DNA from: Shinisaurus crocodilurus
Taxonomy: Eukaryota > Chordata > Lepidosauria > Squamata > Shinisauridae
Direction of reading: 5' to 3'
DNA length: 64,000 bases
Assembly (NCBI GenBank): GCA_021292165.1
Contig: CM037879.1
Coordinates: 160,087,278 to 160,151,277 of the forward strand
Positions 42,860 through 53,299 of this stretch are shown here, piece after piece (position 1 is the stretch's first letter; each line of letters begins with the position of its first letter). Below the pieces are notes generated by a model. It did no database searches. It saw nothing but the letters and a program-made list of their open reading frames with translations, and had not been told where the DNA came from. Both the position numbers and the translations under genes were made by a program.

Positions 42860-43425
42860 TATTATTTATTTATTTATTTACAGCATTTGTATACCACTCC
42901 ATATCTAGACAGATTCCGGAGTGGTGAACAATAAACAGATAAAACAAATAAAAGAATGAAAACAATGCATTAAAAACAGAATAACATTAAAACTGTGGTT
43001 GGTCAGTAAGGAAGGCTTCCCGGAACAAAGACGTCTTCAGCAGGCACCAAAAACAACACAGTGTAGGAGCCTTCCTGACCTCCAGAGGCAGGGAGTTCCA
43101 TAGAAATGGAGCAACCACACTGAAGGCTCTTCTCTTGATGGATTCCAATCGGGCCATAGGTCCATGAGGAAACACCAGGAGAATGTCCTCCAATGATTTC
43201 AGTGACCAGGCAGGTTGGTAAGGGAGAAGGCGCTCTCTCAGGTATCCTGGTGCCACATTGTTTAGGGCTTTGTACACTAGTACCAGAACCTTAAACCTGG
43301 CCTGGTAGTGAATAGGCAAGGCAGCCAGTAGTAGAACCAAGCTGCTGTACATGACAGTTGTGTAGTGTGTGTGTCTGTGTGTTGCAAGTGGTTTATAGGC
43401 TAGTATAGATGTATAGGTCACTTTT
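42860..43425 (-). pseudogene. L2-type LINE, ORF2 C-terminus and 3' UTR (minus strand)
   Basis: A 144-codon open frame ends with ARFKVLVLVYKALNNVAPGY, then RRAFSVVAPFLWNSLPLEVR and LLKTSLFREAF, the conserved end of L2 ORF2. It is followed by the 3' UTR and a (TTTA)n terminus at 42863-42880. It is the best preserved L2 C-terminus here and is 5'-truncated. Confidence 0.8.
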
Positions 43426-43539
43426 ACGATTGCACACAGAGCTATGCATGATTAAATTAACTGAAATTATCGAGTGTGTATTGGATTTTGCCCTATGTTT
43501 TTGCCAGGTTTGGCCTTAGGTTGGAAATTCCTCTTTTTG

Positions 43540-43920
43540 AAAGGCTGTCAGATGATAGTCCTCTATTTCAAGGCATCCTCTGTTTGAAGGACTGCCCAGT
43601 CCAAATCTGGTATAAAGAGAAAGAACCATAAGAAGCTGGGAGAGCAGGGGCCTTGAAGTTGCCCATCACCAGTTAGCACCTGGACAACAGACAGAACAGG
43701 CAGGCACACAGCTCACCTGGTCACAGTCTACTTCACTGTGGTGAGATACATTGTATTTCTATTTAAGTTAAAGTAATTATTTCTAAATGTGTGTGTGTAC
43801 ATATAAATTAGCATATGCAATTTTTGGGTCCTCTTTTTTGCTGATGCATGTCCTCTTTTTTTGATGTTGTTTAGGTGGCTACACTACCTGACCTACACAA
43901 TTGTGCTCCCTCCCGTCCTC
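43540..43920 (+). repeat. Unclassified repeat family, copy 1
   Basis: Shares GAGATACATTGTATTTCTAT, AGTAATTATTTCTAAAT, AATTAGCATATGCAA and GTCCTCTTTT with copy 2 (47320-47500) and, in reverse, with 54905-55175. The left part (GTCCTCTATTTCAAGGCATC, GGACTGCCCAGTCCAA) also matches 55790-55930 in reverse. No terminal repeats or coding seen. Confidence 0.5.
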
Positions 43921-45125
43921 CTTCCCTCCCCCCCCCCACACACCAGGTTAAGCCTTCCACCCTTCCTTTTATGTTGAACACATTAGAGGATCCCCCCCTC
44001 TTCTTTTATTCTTCCAAATATCTAGCACACCATAATACAAGTCTGAGTTAGGGTTGGTTGGGTCACACATTGTGCAGCAGCAGCAGGTCTAATTGAAGCC
44101 GCTTGCCTTTTCAGAAGTTCTGAGCTCTGTGGCCTTTGCTGAGGTCAGCAGAAGTTTTGCCATTAACTGCACTGGAGCAAAGTATTCTCCCTCGAACACT
44201 TGTGTATGGATTTCGGCAGGCAACTTTATATGAAAAAAAGAATGCACACCGTGATTTCCTTTTTTTTTTTTTTTTTTTAAACCATCCTCTTAGACTAGTA
44301 CTCAATGTACTGCTTTTCTAAGCAAGGTCCAAGGTCTCGGTCTCCTTCCTCACCAGCATTTCTCAGCTGATTTGTCAAAGAGGCAAGGAACGGGTTTTTC
44401 ATAAAATAAAATAAAATAGTTGATTATGTAAATCTTTCTTAATCTCAGCAATTGCCAGTGCTCCAAACAAGCAATGGAAAAGAGAGCTCTCGATCAGCAA
44501 TGCTTCAAGCATCAGTTTCTAGCTCTTACTATATTTCATGAGATTGCAGACCTTAATCTTTTCACTGCCAATGGCCAGGAGTATTTCAGTGGGGAGATAC
44601 TATTCCAAAGGGGATTCCATTCTCTTCTTCTTCTTTTTAATAACAGCAGAACAGCATTGCTGGCTAGAAAACTTATCAAATGTGAAGAGTGATGGAGCAG
44701 AAGGAAAAGTAAAGGTGAAGCAATCAGAGTGGCATGTTATGTGCAATATGTTGTTTGCTCATTGCCTACCCTCAAAGGTACCTGTTAAAAAAACACAATC
44801 TCTATTTTCTTACTATAGGAAGAATAATGCTTAGCATATACATACCATGCTTTAGGGGATTTAAAGAATGTCATAGATGCCATTGATGCAATCTTACAAC
44901 TCTGTAAGACAGGTCAACATTATTATCCCCGGAGCCCAAAGTGATGGCTAAGTTGAACATATAATGGCTTCTCTAAGTAGCACTATTTCTTGAGTTCATC
45001 TCTGGCCTCTGCATTGAACACATTAGATGCCCTTGGTGGCTCGCCTAAGGTTCCACTATGTTCAGATCAAATATGACATTTGAACTGGGCGATTCTTGCT
45101 TTACAGCTCAGTTCCTTATCCACTA
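43921..45125. other. No recognised feature apart from a T run
   Basis: A 20-base T run at 44260-44279; otherwise unassigned sequence. Confidence 0.35.
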
Positions 45126-45302
45126 GATTTCATAGATTTCATAGATCAGAGAGTTGGAAGGAGCCTACAAGGCTATCGAGTCCAACCCCCTGCTCAATGC
45201 AGGAAACTAGAGGAGGGGTCTCCCATCCAAGTAATAACCAGGCCTGACCCTGCTTAGCTTTCCATGCTCAGACAAGCTGAGCCAGCGTAAACCACAGGCC
45301 TG
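45126..45302 (-). mobile_element. 5S rRNA-derived SINE with CR1 tail (minus strand)
   Basis: Complete head, junction and tail, very similar to 33235. Confidence 0.88.
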
Positions 45303-45315
45303 TTTTACACTAGCT

Positions 45316-45719
45316 TAGGAATGGATGGATCTGTCAATGTTGGCCTCACCAAGATTGTTGGTTTTTTGAGGTCAAGCCAGTTCCATCCTGTTTCTGCATG
45401 ACCATGTATTAAAAAACAAAACTGTACAGAAATTTGTATGCATTTTTGTGATTTACACATTAATGTGCACATTTTGTGCACATTTTAAACACATGCCGAG
45501 TAAAGTGTGTTTGTGCACATTTTTTCTTTGCGCATTTTTAAAAAATGTGTGCATGTTGTCAAACACTTTTTTTGTGTTCTGTGGAATGCATTGCAAGGTT
45601 GGAAATGTATGGATTTCCAACTGCAAGTTGCGTTCAGGTCCAGGAGCTCAGCACTGGGTAAATCCATTTAAAAACAAAACAAAGGACCCCTTGACAAAGT
45701 GAATTTTTCACACATCCCA
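45316..45719. mobile_element. hAT-like MITE, TAGGGATG family
   Basis: Left end TAGGAATGGATGG. Right end GAATTTTTCACACATCCCA, the complement of a TGGGATGTGTGAAAAATTC start. The interior is a degenerate TGCACATTTT array like that at 9200. About 404 bp, close to 9021 and 57927. No TSD seen. Confidence 0.45.
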
Positions 45720-45871
45720 GATCACATCTAGTGGAATTTGTCCCTCAGTGTGGAGCTTACCTACAAACACTACCTATTTTGGCTGGTGCACATCTGTATC
45801 TCTTAACTTGAGAATTGGCTTTCAGAACTTTGCTATTCTGTACCAAAGTTCTGGAACTCTATTAGCTCTAG

Positions 45872-45873
<2 letters not shown>

Positions 45874-45912
<39 letters not shown>
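45874..45912. repeat. (TG)n microsatellite
   Basis: About 19 uninterrupted GT units. Confidence 0.95.
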
Positions 45913-45913
<1 letters not shown>

Positions 45914-46057
45914 TCATTTTCCAAGGTACTTATTTGACAGTGCCAAATATTCATAATCAAATATATTCGGTGTGAATGCGGGGCTTGGGGGTGCAAAATG
46001 TTCTCTGAACTGACCAATCATTTCACAGTCCCTGTTGGTTGCTTCTCCAACACCATT

Positions 46058-46058
<1 letters not shown>

Positions 46059-46089
<31 letters not shown>
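46059..46089. repeat. (CA)n microsatellite
   Basis: About 15 units, 146 bp downstream of a (GT)n of similar length, so the two are inverted relative to each other. Confidence 0.95.
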
Positions 46090-46092
<3 letters not shown>

Positions 46093-46817
46093 GTTTCTTT
46101 TAGTTCCTGGGACTGTGATCTATCCAATCAAGAATTATGTTGTAAATGTTATGAGGTTTCACCACCACCGTGTAGCAAATGTCACAAAGCCAATTCAGAG
46201 TTAGTGCTATAGTTCCTGAACCTAGTATATGTGCAAAGACCCATGCAGTTCTGAAAATGTACTATTCTTGTTCCTATTGAACTCAAATGGAATGAGAATG
46301 TATTTGCAGATATCCCATCATGAGCATTCTTAAGGAGAAACATTACTTTCATACTTTTTGGTGTACACACCATTGACTGAAAAATGTTATTTTGCTTTGC
46401 CTCCTCTTATTATTTTGTACTCATTATGTCAATGTAGCCTTTAGGTCTACTAGAATCCACAGCTGAGTGTGAATCACAACCTTTGTGCTTGTGATTCAGA
46501 TGTGTGAGTTCTGTTGCGTAAAGCAACACACACTATTTCTTCTTTGGGGGAGGATGGAAAAACTCCTCTGGATATGATACCCCAACTATCTATAATTTAC
46601 AACTGGCCCCAAGAGTGCCATGAGAACATAGCGGATTAGTCGTATTCCAGGAAACTGCAACTGTGCCAAGGGAATCTGTCTCCCACCCATTGCCTCTTCA
46701 AACCTCAAACACTTCCTACTGGCCTTATTAAGCATCAGACTGATAAAGATCCGGCTACTGTGTCGACCACTTATTCCTTTCCTGACTCATTTACCTTTAA
46801 GAATTCACCACATACTT
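46090..46817. other. No recognised feature
   Basis: Unassigned sequence. Confidence 0.35.
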
Positions 46818-47055
46818 TTATTTATTTATTTATTTATTATGTTATATCCCTCCTTTTTTCCTGCAAAGAACCCAAGGTGGCTTACATAACCCTCCTCCTC
46901 CTCTCCATTTGATCCTCACAACAACCCTGTGAGGTAGGTTAGGCTGGGAGTCGGTGCCTGGCCCAAAGTCACCCAGTGAGCTTCATACTGGGGAGTAGAA
47001 CCCAAATCGGCCAAGTCCCAGTCCAGCACTCTAACCACTACACCACATTGGCTCC
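46818..47055 (-). mobile_element. MIR/CORE-type SINE (minus strand)
   Basis: (TTTA)n tail, CORE and head in the same order as the other copies. It is more diverged in the box B region, where GAAGCTCACTGGG replaces GAAACTCACTGGG. Confidence 0.83.
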
Positions 47056-47319
47056 CTTGGAAGGGCTGTGCCAGCTTCAGAACTAACATTCTCACTGGCT
47101 GGTCCAAAATCTGGAAGTGGCAAACAACTTTCTCCAGGCCTAATTGGCCAGGAATTCCAAAGCAAAATTCTACCTCCAAAATTGTCCCTTGGCTATAGGG
47201 GTGTGTGTGTCAGAGGTAACCCTACTGTGGCAAAGGCTCTCCATCATATTTCATATCGTGGCTCAGCAAACTTCCAACAATGCAGAGCCACAGTAGAGAA
47301 ATTGGGATTATTATATTTA

Positions 47320-47500
47320 TTATGTGGTTTCTTTTCACACAGGTCACTTGGTCACAGTCTCCCACACCATAGTGAGATGTATTGCACTTCTATTTAAATT
47401 TTAGTAATTATTTCTCAATTTGCATCTATACATATTGATTAGCATATGCAAATGTACAAATCTGTGTCCTCTTTTGTGCTGAACCCATGAGAGGAAGGCA
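47320..47500 (+). repeat. Unclassified repeat family, copy 2
   Basis: Contains CACTTGGTCACAGTCTCC, GAGATGTATTGCACTTCTAT, TTAGCATATGCAAATG and TGTCCTCTTTTGTGCTGA, aligned with copy 1 at about 43715-43870. Confidence 0.5.
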
Positions 47501-47527
47501 GGTCCAGGCCAACTGGTGTGCCAGATG

Positions 47528-48900
47528 CCATTTATTTATTTATTTATTTAGTATGTTTCTATACCGCCCAATAGCTGAAGCTCTCTGGGTGGTTCACAAC
47601 AATTAAACCATAAAATACAACATAAGACACACTATAAAAGTTTAAAACTACAATATAAAATAGAAGTTAAAACCAAAGTAAAACCTAGTAGCAATGTCAA
47701 GATTAAAATACAATAACAGATTTAAAACAGAAACTGAAAGACTAAAATGCCTGGGAAAATCCGAAGGTCTTTACCTGGCACTGGAATGAGCACAACATAG
47801 GCAACAGGAAAACTTCTCTGGGAAGCTCATTCCACAATTGGGGTGCCACAACAGAAAAGGCCCTCTCTTAGTAGCCACCCACCTCACTTCCTTTGGTGGG
47901 AGCTCCCAGAGAAGGACTGCTGAGGATGACCTTAGGGGTCCAGGCATGTATATATGGGAGGAAATGATCCTTCAGGTAACCTGGCCCCAAGCCATTTAGG
48001 GCCTTGAATGTCAATACCAGCACTTTGAATCGGGCCCAGACATGGACTGGCAGCCAGTGCAGATGGAAAAGTACTGGCATAATATGATCACATTGGCCAG
48101 TCCCTGTTAACAATCTCACTGCCCTATTTTGGACCAGCTAAAGTTTCTGGACCATTTTCAAAGGCAGCCACATTTCAGTAATCCAGACAAGAGGTTATCC
48201 AAACATGGATAACACAGTAGCTAGGCTATCCCTGTTCAGATAAGGACGTAGTTGGTATATCAGCCTGAGCTGATAAAAGGTGCTCTGTGCCACCGAGTCC
48301 ACCTGTGCCTCTAGTGACAATGCTGGATCCAAGAGCACGCCAAATTAGAAACCTGATCCTTTAGGGGAGGTGCAACCCCTCCAGAAAAGATTGAATATAA
48401 CTCAACTGGGCAGGTGAATCACCCACTAACAGTACCTCCGTCTTGTCTGGATTGAGTCTCAATGTATTGGCCCTCCATTACCATGCCAAGGCACTGATTC
48501 ACAACAGCCACTGCCACACCTGAATTTGATGAAAAGGAGAGATAGATCTGGGAGTCGTCTGCAGATTTATGACCACCACCACCCAGCCCACTCCTCCAGA
48601 GTGGTTTCGTGTAAATGTTGAACAGCATGGGGGCTAGAACTGCCATAGCTGCCAAGGCACAGAGTGGTTTCGTGTAAATGTTGAACAGCATGGGGGCTAG
48701 AACCGCCATAGCTGCCAAGGCACAGAGCAATAATCCCCCAGCACCACCTTCTGGAATCAACACTGGATGACAGTGAGAAGATGCAATGGTGGTGGAAAAG
48801 GACTCCCTCTTTGACACCCTCACCGCCACAGTGTAAGCTCTGCCCTGTGTTTGGTCAGACTCCGCACAAATTTTCCTCCATCTGCATTCCAGCTGTCTTC
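47528..48900 (-). pseudogene. L2-type LINE, reverse transcriptase to 3' end (minus strand)
   Basis: The minus strand carries LAPMLFNIYTKPL and, about 35 codons later, ADDSQIYLSFSSNSG, the reverse transcriptase B and C boxes (the usual YADD reads SADD here). Farther on come ARFKVLVLTFKALNGLGPGYL and a 3' UTR with a (TTTA)n terminus at 47530-47550. This is the longest L2 here. The frame is broken in several places, and a 63-bp in-frame tandem duplication repeats the LFNIYTKPL segment. Confidence 0.78.
48598..48723. repeat. 63-bp tandem duplication inside the L2 reverse transcriptase
   Basis: 48598-48660 and 48661-48723 differ at one base (ACTGCC versus ACCGCC). 63 bp is a multiple of three, so the minus-strand frame reads through both copies. 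Confidence 0.9.
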
Positions 48901-49288
48901 CCTCTTGCCCCATGCCCCTGATGTGGATGCTAGATAATGATGCACCTCAAAAATAGGGGTAATAGAGGCCAACATGCTTACAATTCCTCCATGCAACTGG
49001 GAGCCCTGGGACAACCAGGGTTCCCAATTATATGGAGGGCCTTGCTTTCATACAGTTGTATGCACATACTATAGCTCTTTTCACAGAAATGTTGAACTAA
49101 TGAGCCCTATCCTGGTGTCCCTAAAGTGGGAGGGAGCATGCTAGCCCTGCACCGCCATCATTGCATTAATTGCCTTCTACTCGTGGAGGGTGACTGTCTG
49201 AAGAGGAGACCCTCTTTTATGCATGAAGGCTCTCCACGTGATTACAAATGCTGATTTTCAACTTGTTTAGTTCCCACTTGCTCAGCCT

Positions 49289-49336
<48 letters not shown>

Positions 49337-50961
49337 GGATTGTCTCATAAAACATGTTCTATGAACTATGGTAGCAATTCAGGCTTTTGCCTGGACATGA
49401 CAGGCTGGTGAAATGATAACAATCTTGGATAACTGAGAGATAGGAGATAATGAGATAGACATTTCCATGAGCCATATGGCACACCACTTTCTTCTTCTTC
49501 TTCTTTTTAAAAAAGAAATAATCTGTGGATATTATCTGCTCCTCTTGATAAGGACACATTAGACAATAATGTTTGGATACTGCCCCTGGCTGCACGAAAC
49601 AAAATATGCAAGGTGAAATGAGAAAAGACCATCGCTCCAGCACTTAGATACTATTACACTCATGAATCCAAAAGGAATAGGACACTAATGTGATTTCAAA
49701 AGCATTATGTGCTAAGGGCAGCATGTCAAGAAGCAAATGGCACAGGTTCTGCTTGAGAAGAATGGCCTGAAGCAGCTAGGAAACTTAAGGGTTATTTTAG
49801 CATGGCAGCCTGCTGACATAGCAAAGGTTATGAACATATAGAACATTGTCTACTTTTTTTTAAAGGTACCTGCATGTATTTTCGTTAGGTCTTCCTCTCT
49901 CCCAACTTCCCACCCTTTCAGTTGTTCCAGATTTAACAAAAGGTAGCAGCAAGTCACAGGACAGGAGAGCTGTAACTGTAACTGATTCACCTCACCATGA
50001 TTAAGGAAGGAATTGTACATCCTGCGAATGTCAGAACCACTGTGAGTAAGAAAGCATCCTAGGGTGACAGGTTTTGGCTGCCATCAAGGAGAGCAAATTG
50101 TCAGCTGATTAGGAACACAAGAAATTGCTTTATACAAGGTTGGACTCATTCCCCATGCAACCCACTACTGTCTACGAATGTCACATCATTTGTTACCAGA
50201 TCCTCTTAATTGGCAATGCCAGGGACGGAACAAGTCCTGTGCTGGAATCAACGCTCCAATTTCCAGAAAATTTTCTTCTCCCGTGAAAGTGGCTTCCATT
50301 TTTCTGCCTCATTTTAAAGCACTTTAGGATTTGTTTTGGTGGTATTTTTGAGCTTACCTTATCATTGCGAAGTGGCTAAGGGTGCCCTCTCTGTGCAGGC
50401 AATTTTCTTTCTATTTCACATCTCTCCGTTGCTCTGCAGCTTCCCAGGCTGCCTGCATTTCCTGATGTGAAAAAGCCCCCTGAGGGAGGAGTTACGTCAT
50501 GGCATCTTCCCTTGGGCTTTAATTGAAGTGTGGGAAGCTGGGGAGGCTGCAGACCACCAGAGAGATGATTATAGTAGTGGGCGATCTGCCCACCACTTGA
50601 CTTGCAGGACACTCAGCGAGCGCTGCCACTATGCCTACCAAGCCAGGCCAAAAGCAAGCACCAGCCGAGATGCTCGCTGGACTTCCGGGTACTCAGTGGT
50701 GTGTTTTTTTATGTAGAAAATGGTGGAAGATACGTTAAAAGTGGCAACGAGTTCGCCGGACTTTCACCCCCCGAACGAAATCCTCATACATCCCTACGAT
50801 TGGACGATGAAAGACAGGACACTCACACACACTCATCAGCAACCTCGTAACAAAGGTAAGTGCAAGAACTTTGCACCCCACCCATGAGAATTTCACCAAC
50901 ATTTTCTTCTCCTTTCAACATTTCCCCCTCAAGAAATTTCTTCTCTATCAAATTGAATATA
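48901..50961. other. No recognised gene; mostly unassigned
   Basis: Contains the (CT)n tract at 49293-49334. Near 50745-50800 a stretch ending CATACATCCCTA resembles the right end of the hAT at 41014, but I cannot find the matching left end. Confidence 0.35.
49293..49334. repeat. (CT)n microsatellite
   Basis: About 21 units. Confidence 0.95.
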
Positions 50962-51135
50962 CAGGCCTGCGGCTCACGCTGGCTCAGCTTGTCTGAGTGT
51001 GGAAAGCTACGCAGGGTCAGGCCTGGTTATTACTTGGATGGGAGACCCCTCCTCTAGTTTCCTGCATTGAACAGGGGGTTGGACTCGATGGCCTTGTAGG
51101 CTCCTTCCAACTCTATGATCTATAAAATCTATGAA
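50962..51135 (+). mobile_element. 5S rRNA-derived SINE with CR1 tail (plus strand, best copy)
   Basis: The head (50963-51047) follows 5S rRNA: CAGGCCTGCGGCTCACG (5S start region), then GTCTGAGTGTGGAAAGC, box A-like AGCTACGCAGGGTC, then CAGGCCTGGTTATTAC and the C box CTTGGATGGGAGACC. The pol III internal promoter is thus largely retained. A short linker (CCTCCTCTAGTTTCC) leads to the CR1 tail GGGGTTGGACTCGATGGCC, TCCTTCCAACTCTATGATC, ending ATAAAATCTATGA. The tail matches the CR1 at 30973 almost base for base. Confidence 0.92.
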
Positions 51136-51192
51136 TGAGAAGAGTCAAACAAAATGCAGAAGATATTTTTTTTTGGCACAATACAAAATTGA

Positions 51193-51242
51193 GCATGGGA
51201 CCTTCTGTATGCAAAGCATGCACTCTACTGCTGAGGTATAGG
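51193..51242 (-). mobile_element. Sauria SINE head fragment (minus strand)
   Basis: The reverse complement gives CCTATACCTCAGCAGTAGAG and TGCTTTGCATACAGAAGGTC, a tRNA-like head with box A. Confidence 0.6.
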
Positions 51243-51654
51243 CTAAATTGTCTTGCCAGACAATTTCCGTAACGCATTTCCGTCTATCCCACAGATTTCT
51301 CACATTCTCAAATAGACTTCCGAAAAATCTTGACACGATCGCCCTTTCACACATTACCCATGTGAAGGGCAAAGCATGTTAAATGGAGTGGTGGGCTCAT
51401 GCCTTTAGCCACATCCTTGACATCATGTGGCTCCTCCCAGCCCTGCCCCAATGTCCATGCATTAGCATGGATATTTGAATGTGGGAGCCTTTGTGCATAG
51501 ACCTCTACCGTGGAATGTTCTCAGAGACCTGGAATCCAGTGTAACCAGGGTTCTAGGACCTGGGGAAGTCTCAATACATAGAATTTTATGCACGAAGGCT
51601 ATCCCACCTGGAAATGCCATGCTAATAGTATAGCCAGAGCTAATGGTGCAAACC

Positions 51655-51810
51655 TTGGCTCAGCTTGTCTGAGCGTGGAAAGCTAAGCAGAGTCAGGCCT
51701 GGTTATTACTTGGATGGGAGACCCCTCCTCTAGTTTCCTGCATCAAGCAGGGGGTTGGACTCGATGGCCCTGTAGGCCCCTTCCAACTCTAGAATCTATG
51801 AAATCTATGA
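51655..51810 (+). mobile_element. 5S rRNA-derived SINE with CR1 tail (plus strand)
   Basis: Head TTGGCTCAGCTTGTCTGAGC through the C box GGATGGGAGACC; tail to ATGAAATCTATGA. It lacks the first 20 or so bases of the head, like 38303. Confidence 0.88.
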
Positions 51811-51908
51811 ACCTGCAGTCCCTTTCAATACATTTTACTCCTTCATGCAAGTTTTGCCTGAAGGGGGCTAATCTGGTTAATATAACTGAATCTAGGCAAC
51901 CACACAGG

Positions 51909-52130
51909 TGTCACAATCTGCTCGGCCTGCGAAGCACTGCAGCTCCCTCTGGTGGCCTGATAGAGAAGGCAGCCTAGTCCACCTTGTGAGTACTTGCAGG
52001 GTTAACACCAGACCTATAGGTGCTTGCAGGATTATTGCCAGTCCACTCATGCAGACCAGCTGGGAACCACAGAAGGCTCTATAAATGGTTTCCCTTTCCT
52101 GCTTAGCTTTGCCAGAACAACATGAGTTTT
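51909..52130 (+). mobile_element. Possible LTR fragment
   Basis: Starts TGTCACAATCTG, with a TATA-like CTATAAATGG at 52079-52088. It is followed by CT-rich sequence containing TTGACCCTTGG-type text that also occurs in the solo LTR at 56311. No matching end or TSD, so the assignment is tentative. Confidence 0.3.
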
Positions 52131-52140
52131 TGTGGTGGCT

Positions 52141-52310
52141 GCCTCTGCCTCTGCCTCTGCCTCTGCCTCTGCCTCTGCCTCTGCCTCTGCCTCTGCCTCT
52201 GCCTCTGCCTCTGCCTCTGCCTCTGCCTCTGCCTCTGCCTCTGCCTCTGCCTCTGCCTCTGCCTCTGCCTCTGCCTCTGCCTCTGCCTCTGCCTCTGCCT
52301 CTGCCTCTGC
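52141..52310. repeat. (TGCCTC)n hexamer array
   Basis: 170 bp of uninterrupted GCCTCT units, about 28 copies. The long Leu/Pro, Ala/Ser and Cys/Leu frames are translations of the hexamer, not proteins. Confidence 0.95.
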
Positions 52311-52592
52311 TCTGCCTCGCCTCGCCCTGCTGCCTCTGCCTTGCCTCGCTGCCTCTCTGCCTCGCTCTGCTCTCTGCCCTGACCTGCTCTGGCCTCGGCC
52401 TCGCTGCCTCGCTGCCTCGTGCCTCGCGCCTCTTCGCCTCTTGCCTCTGCCTCGCTTGCCTCTGCCTCGCTGCCTCGCTGCCTCGCTGCCTCGCTGCCTC
52501 GCTGCCTCGCTGCCTCGCTGCCTCGCTGCCTTGCTCTGCCTCGTGCCTCGCCTCTGCCTTGCTTCCTCTGCCTCGCTGCCTCGCTGCCTCTA
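52311..52592. repeat. Degenerate TGCCTC-derived array with an 8-mer sub-array
   Basis: Interrupted variants of the hexamer; about 52461-52530 is a nearly regular (CTGCCTCG)n array of about nine units, an apparent secondary expansion with a longer period. Confidence 0.85.
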
Positions 52593-52654
52593 TTTGACCC
52601 TCAACTGTTCCTGATTCTGCTTTTGCCTCTGGCCCTACTATGCCTTTGCCTGTG

Positions 52655-52906
52655 TTTATTTATTTATTTATTTATTACATTTATACCCTGCCTTTTTTCC
52701 TGCAAGGAACCCAAGGCAGCTTACATAATCCTCCTCCTCCTCCTCCTCTCTGTTTTTTCCTCACAACAACCCTGTGAGGTAGGTTAGGCTGAGAGTCAGT
52801 GACTGGCCCAAAGTCACCCAATGAGTTTCATGGCCGAGCAGGGACTAGAACCCGGATCTCCCGAGTCCCAGTCTGACACTCTAACCACTATGCCACACTG
52901 GCTCTC
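52655..52906 (-). mobile_element. MIR/CORE-type SINE (minus strand)
   Basis: (TTTA)n, TTTTTTCCTGCAAGGAACCC, CORE and head ending CCACACTGGCTCTC. Inserted in the CT-rich minisatellite. Confidence 0.87.
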
Positions 52907-52910
52907 GACC

Positions 52911-53299
52911 TATGGATGTGCAAGGATTTTGTTCAAGGGGTAGAAATCTGGTAGACTGGCTGGGTGGGCTTGACCCCACAAACTCCATCTCACTTATCTC
53001 TTCCCTGGCTTGACTTGTGTTCTCCCAAGTCGAGCCGTGGAAGTGACTTCTGGGTTCCTGGTGGGCCACTATTTACATAGAAAACACCTTAAGATACACC
53101 CAAAGCAGCCACAATTTGCATAATTTGCACAAATTGCAGCCGCTTTTGACATATCTTAAGGCATTTCTTCATAAACAGTGGCCTGCTGGGAACCTGAAGT
53201 CTGCCAAGCAGTGCAGCACACACACACTTTCAGCATGGCTCAGCAGGTGCAGCAGTGGTGTCCACTGAGGTGGGTCAGGTCCCGGAGGATCGCCCACCT
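52911..53299. repeat. Foldback element with 75-bp arms
   Basis: 53044-53119 and about 53128-53201 are imperfect reverse complements (CTTAAGATA with TATCTTAAG; GGGCCACTATTTA with TAAACAGTGGCC; GACTTC with GAAGTC). The outer ends CTATGGATGTGCAAGGATT and GGATCGCCCACCTATAG resemble weak hAT termini. No coding. Confidence 0.55.

Noticed and set aside
45121..45313. CACTAG on both sides of the 5S SINE at 45126, as a 6-bp TSD
   Set aside because: CR1-mobilised elements usually leave no such TSD, the spacing is not exact and six bases can match by chance.
50366..50800. Possible complete hAT ending in CATACATCCCTA at 50787-50798
   Set aside because: No convincing left terminus or TSD; only the right end resembles hAT ends.
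50970..51047. Possible 5S rRNA gene
   Set aside because: Only the first 85 or so bases resemble 5S rRNA, the 3' third of the gene is replaced by a CR1 tail, and similar chimeras recur seven more times: a SINE, not a gene.
52085..52787. Three overlapping open frames of 86 to 170 codons
   Set aside because: Translations of the TGCCTC hexamer (Leu-Pro, Ala-Ser, Cys-Leu) plus its degenerate flank.
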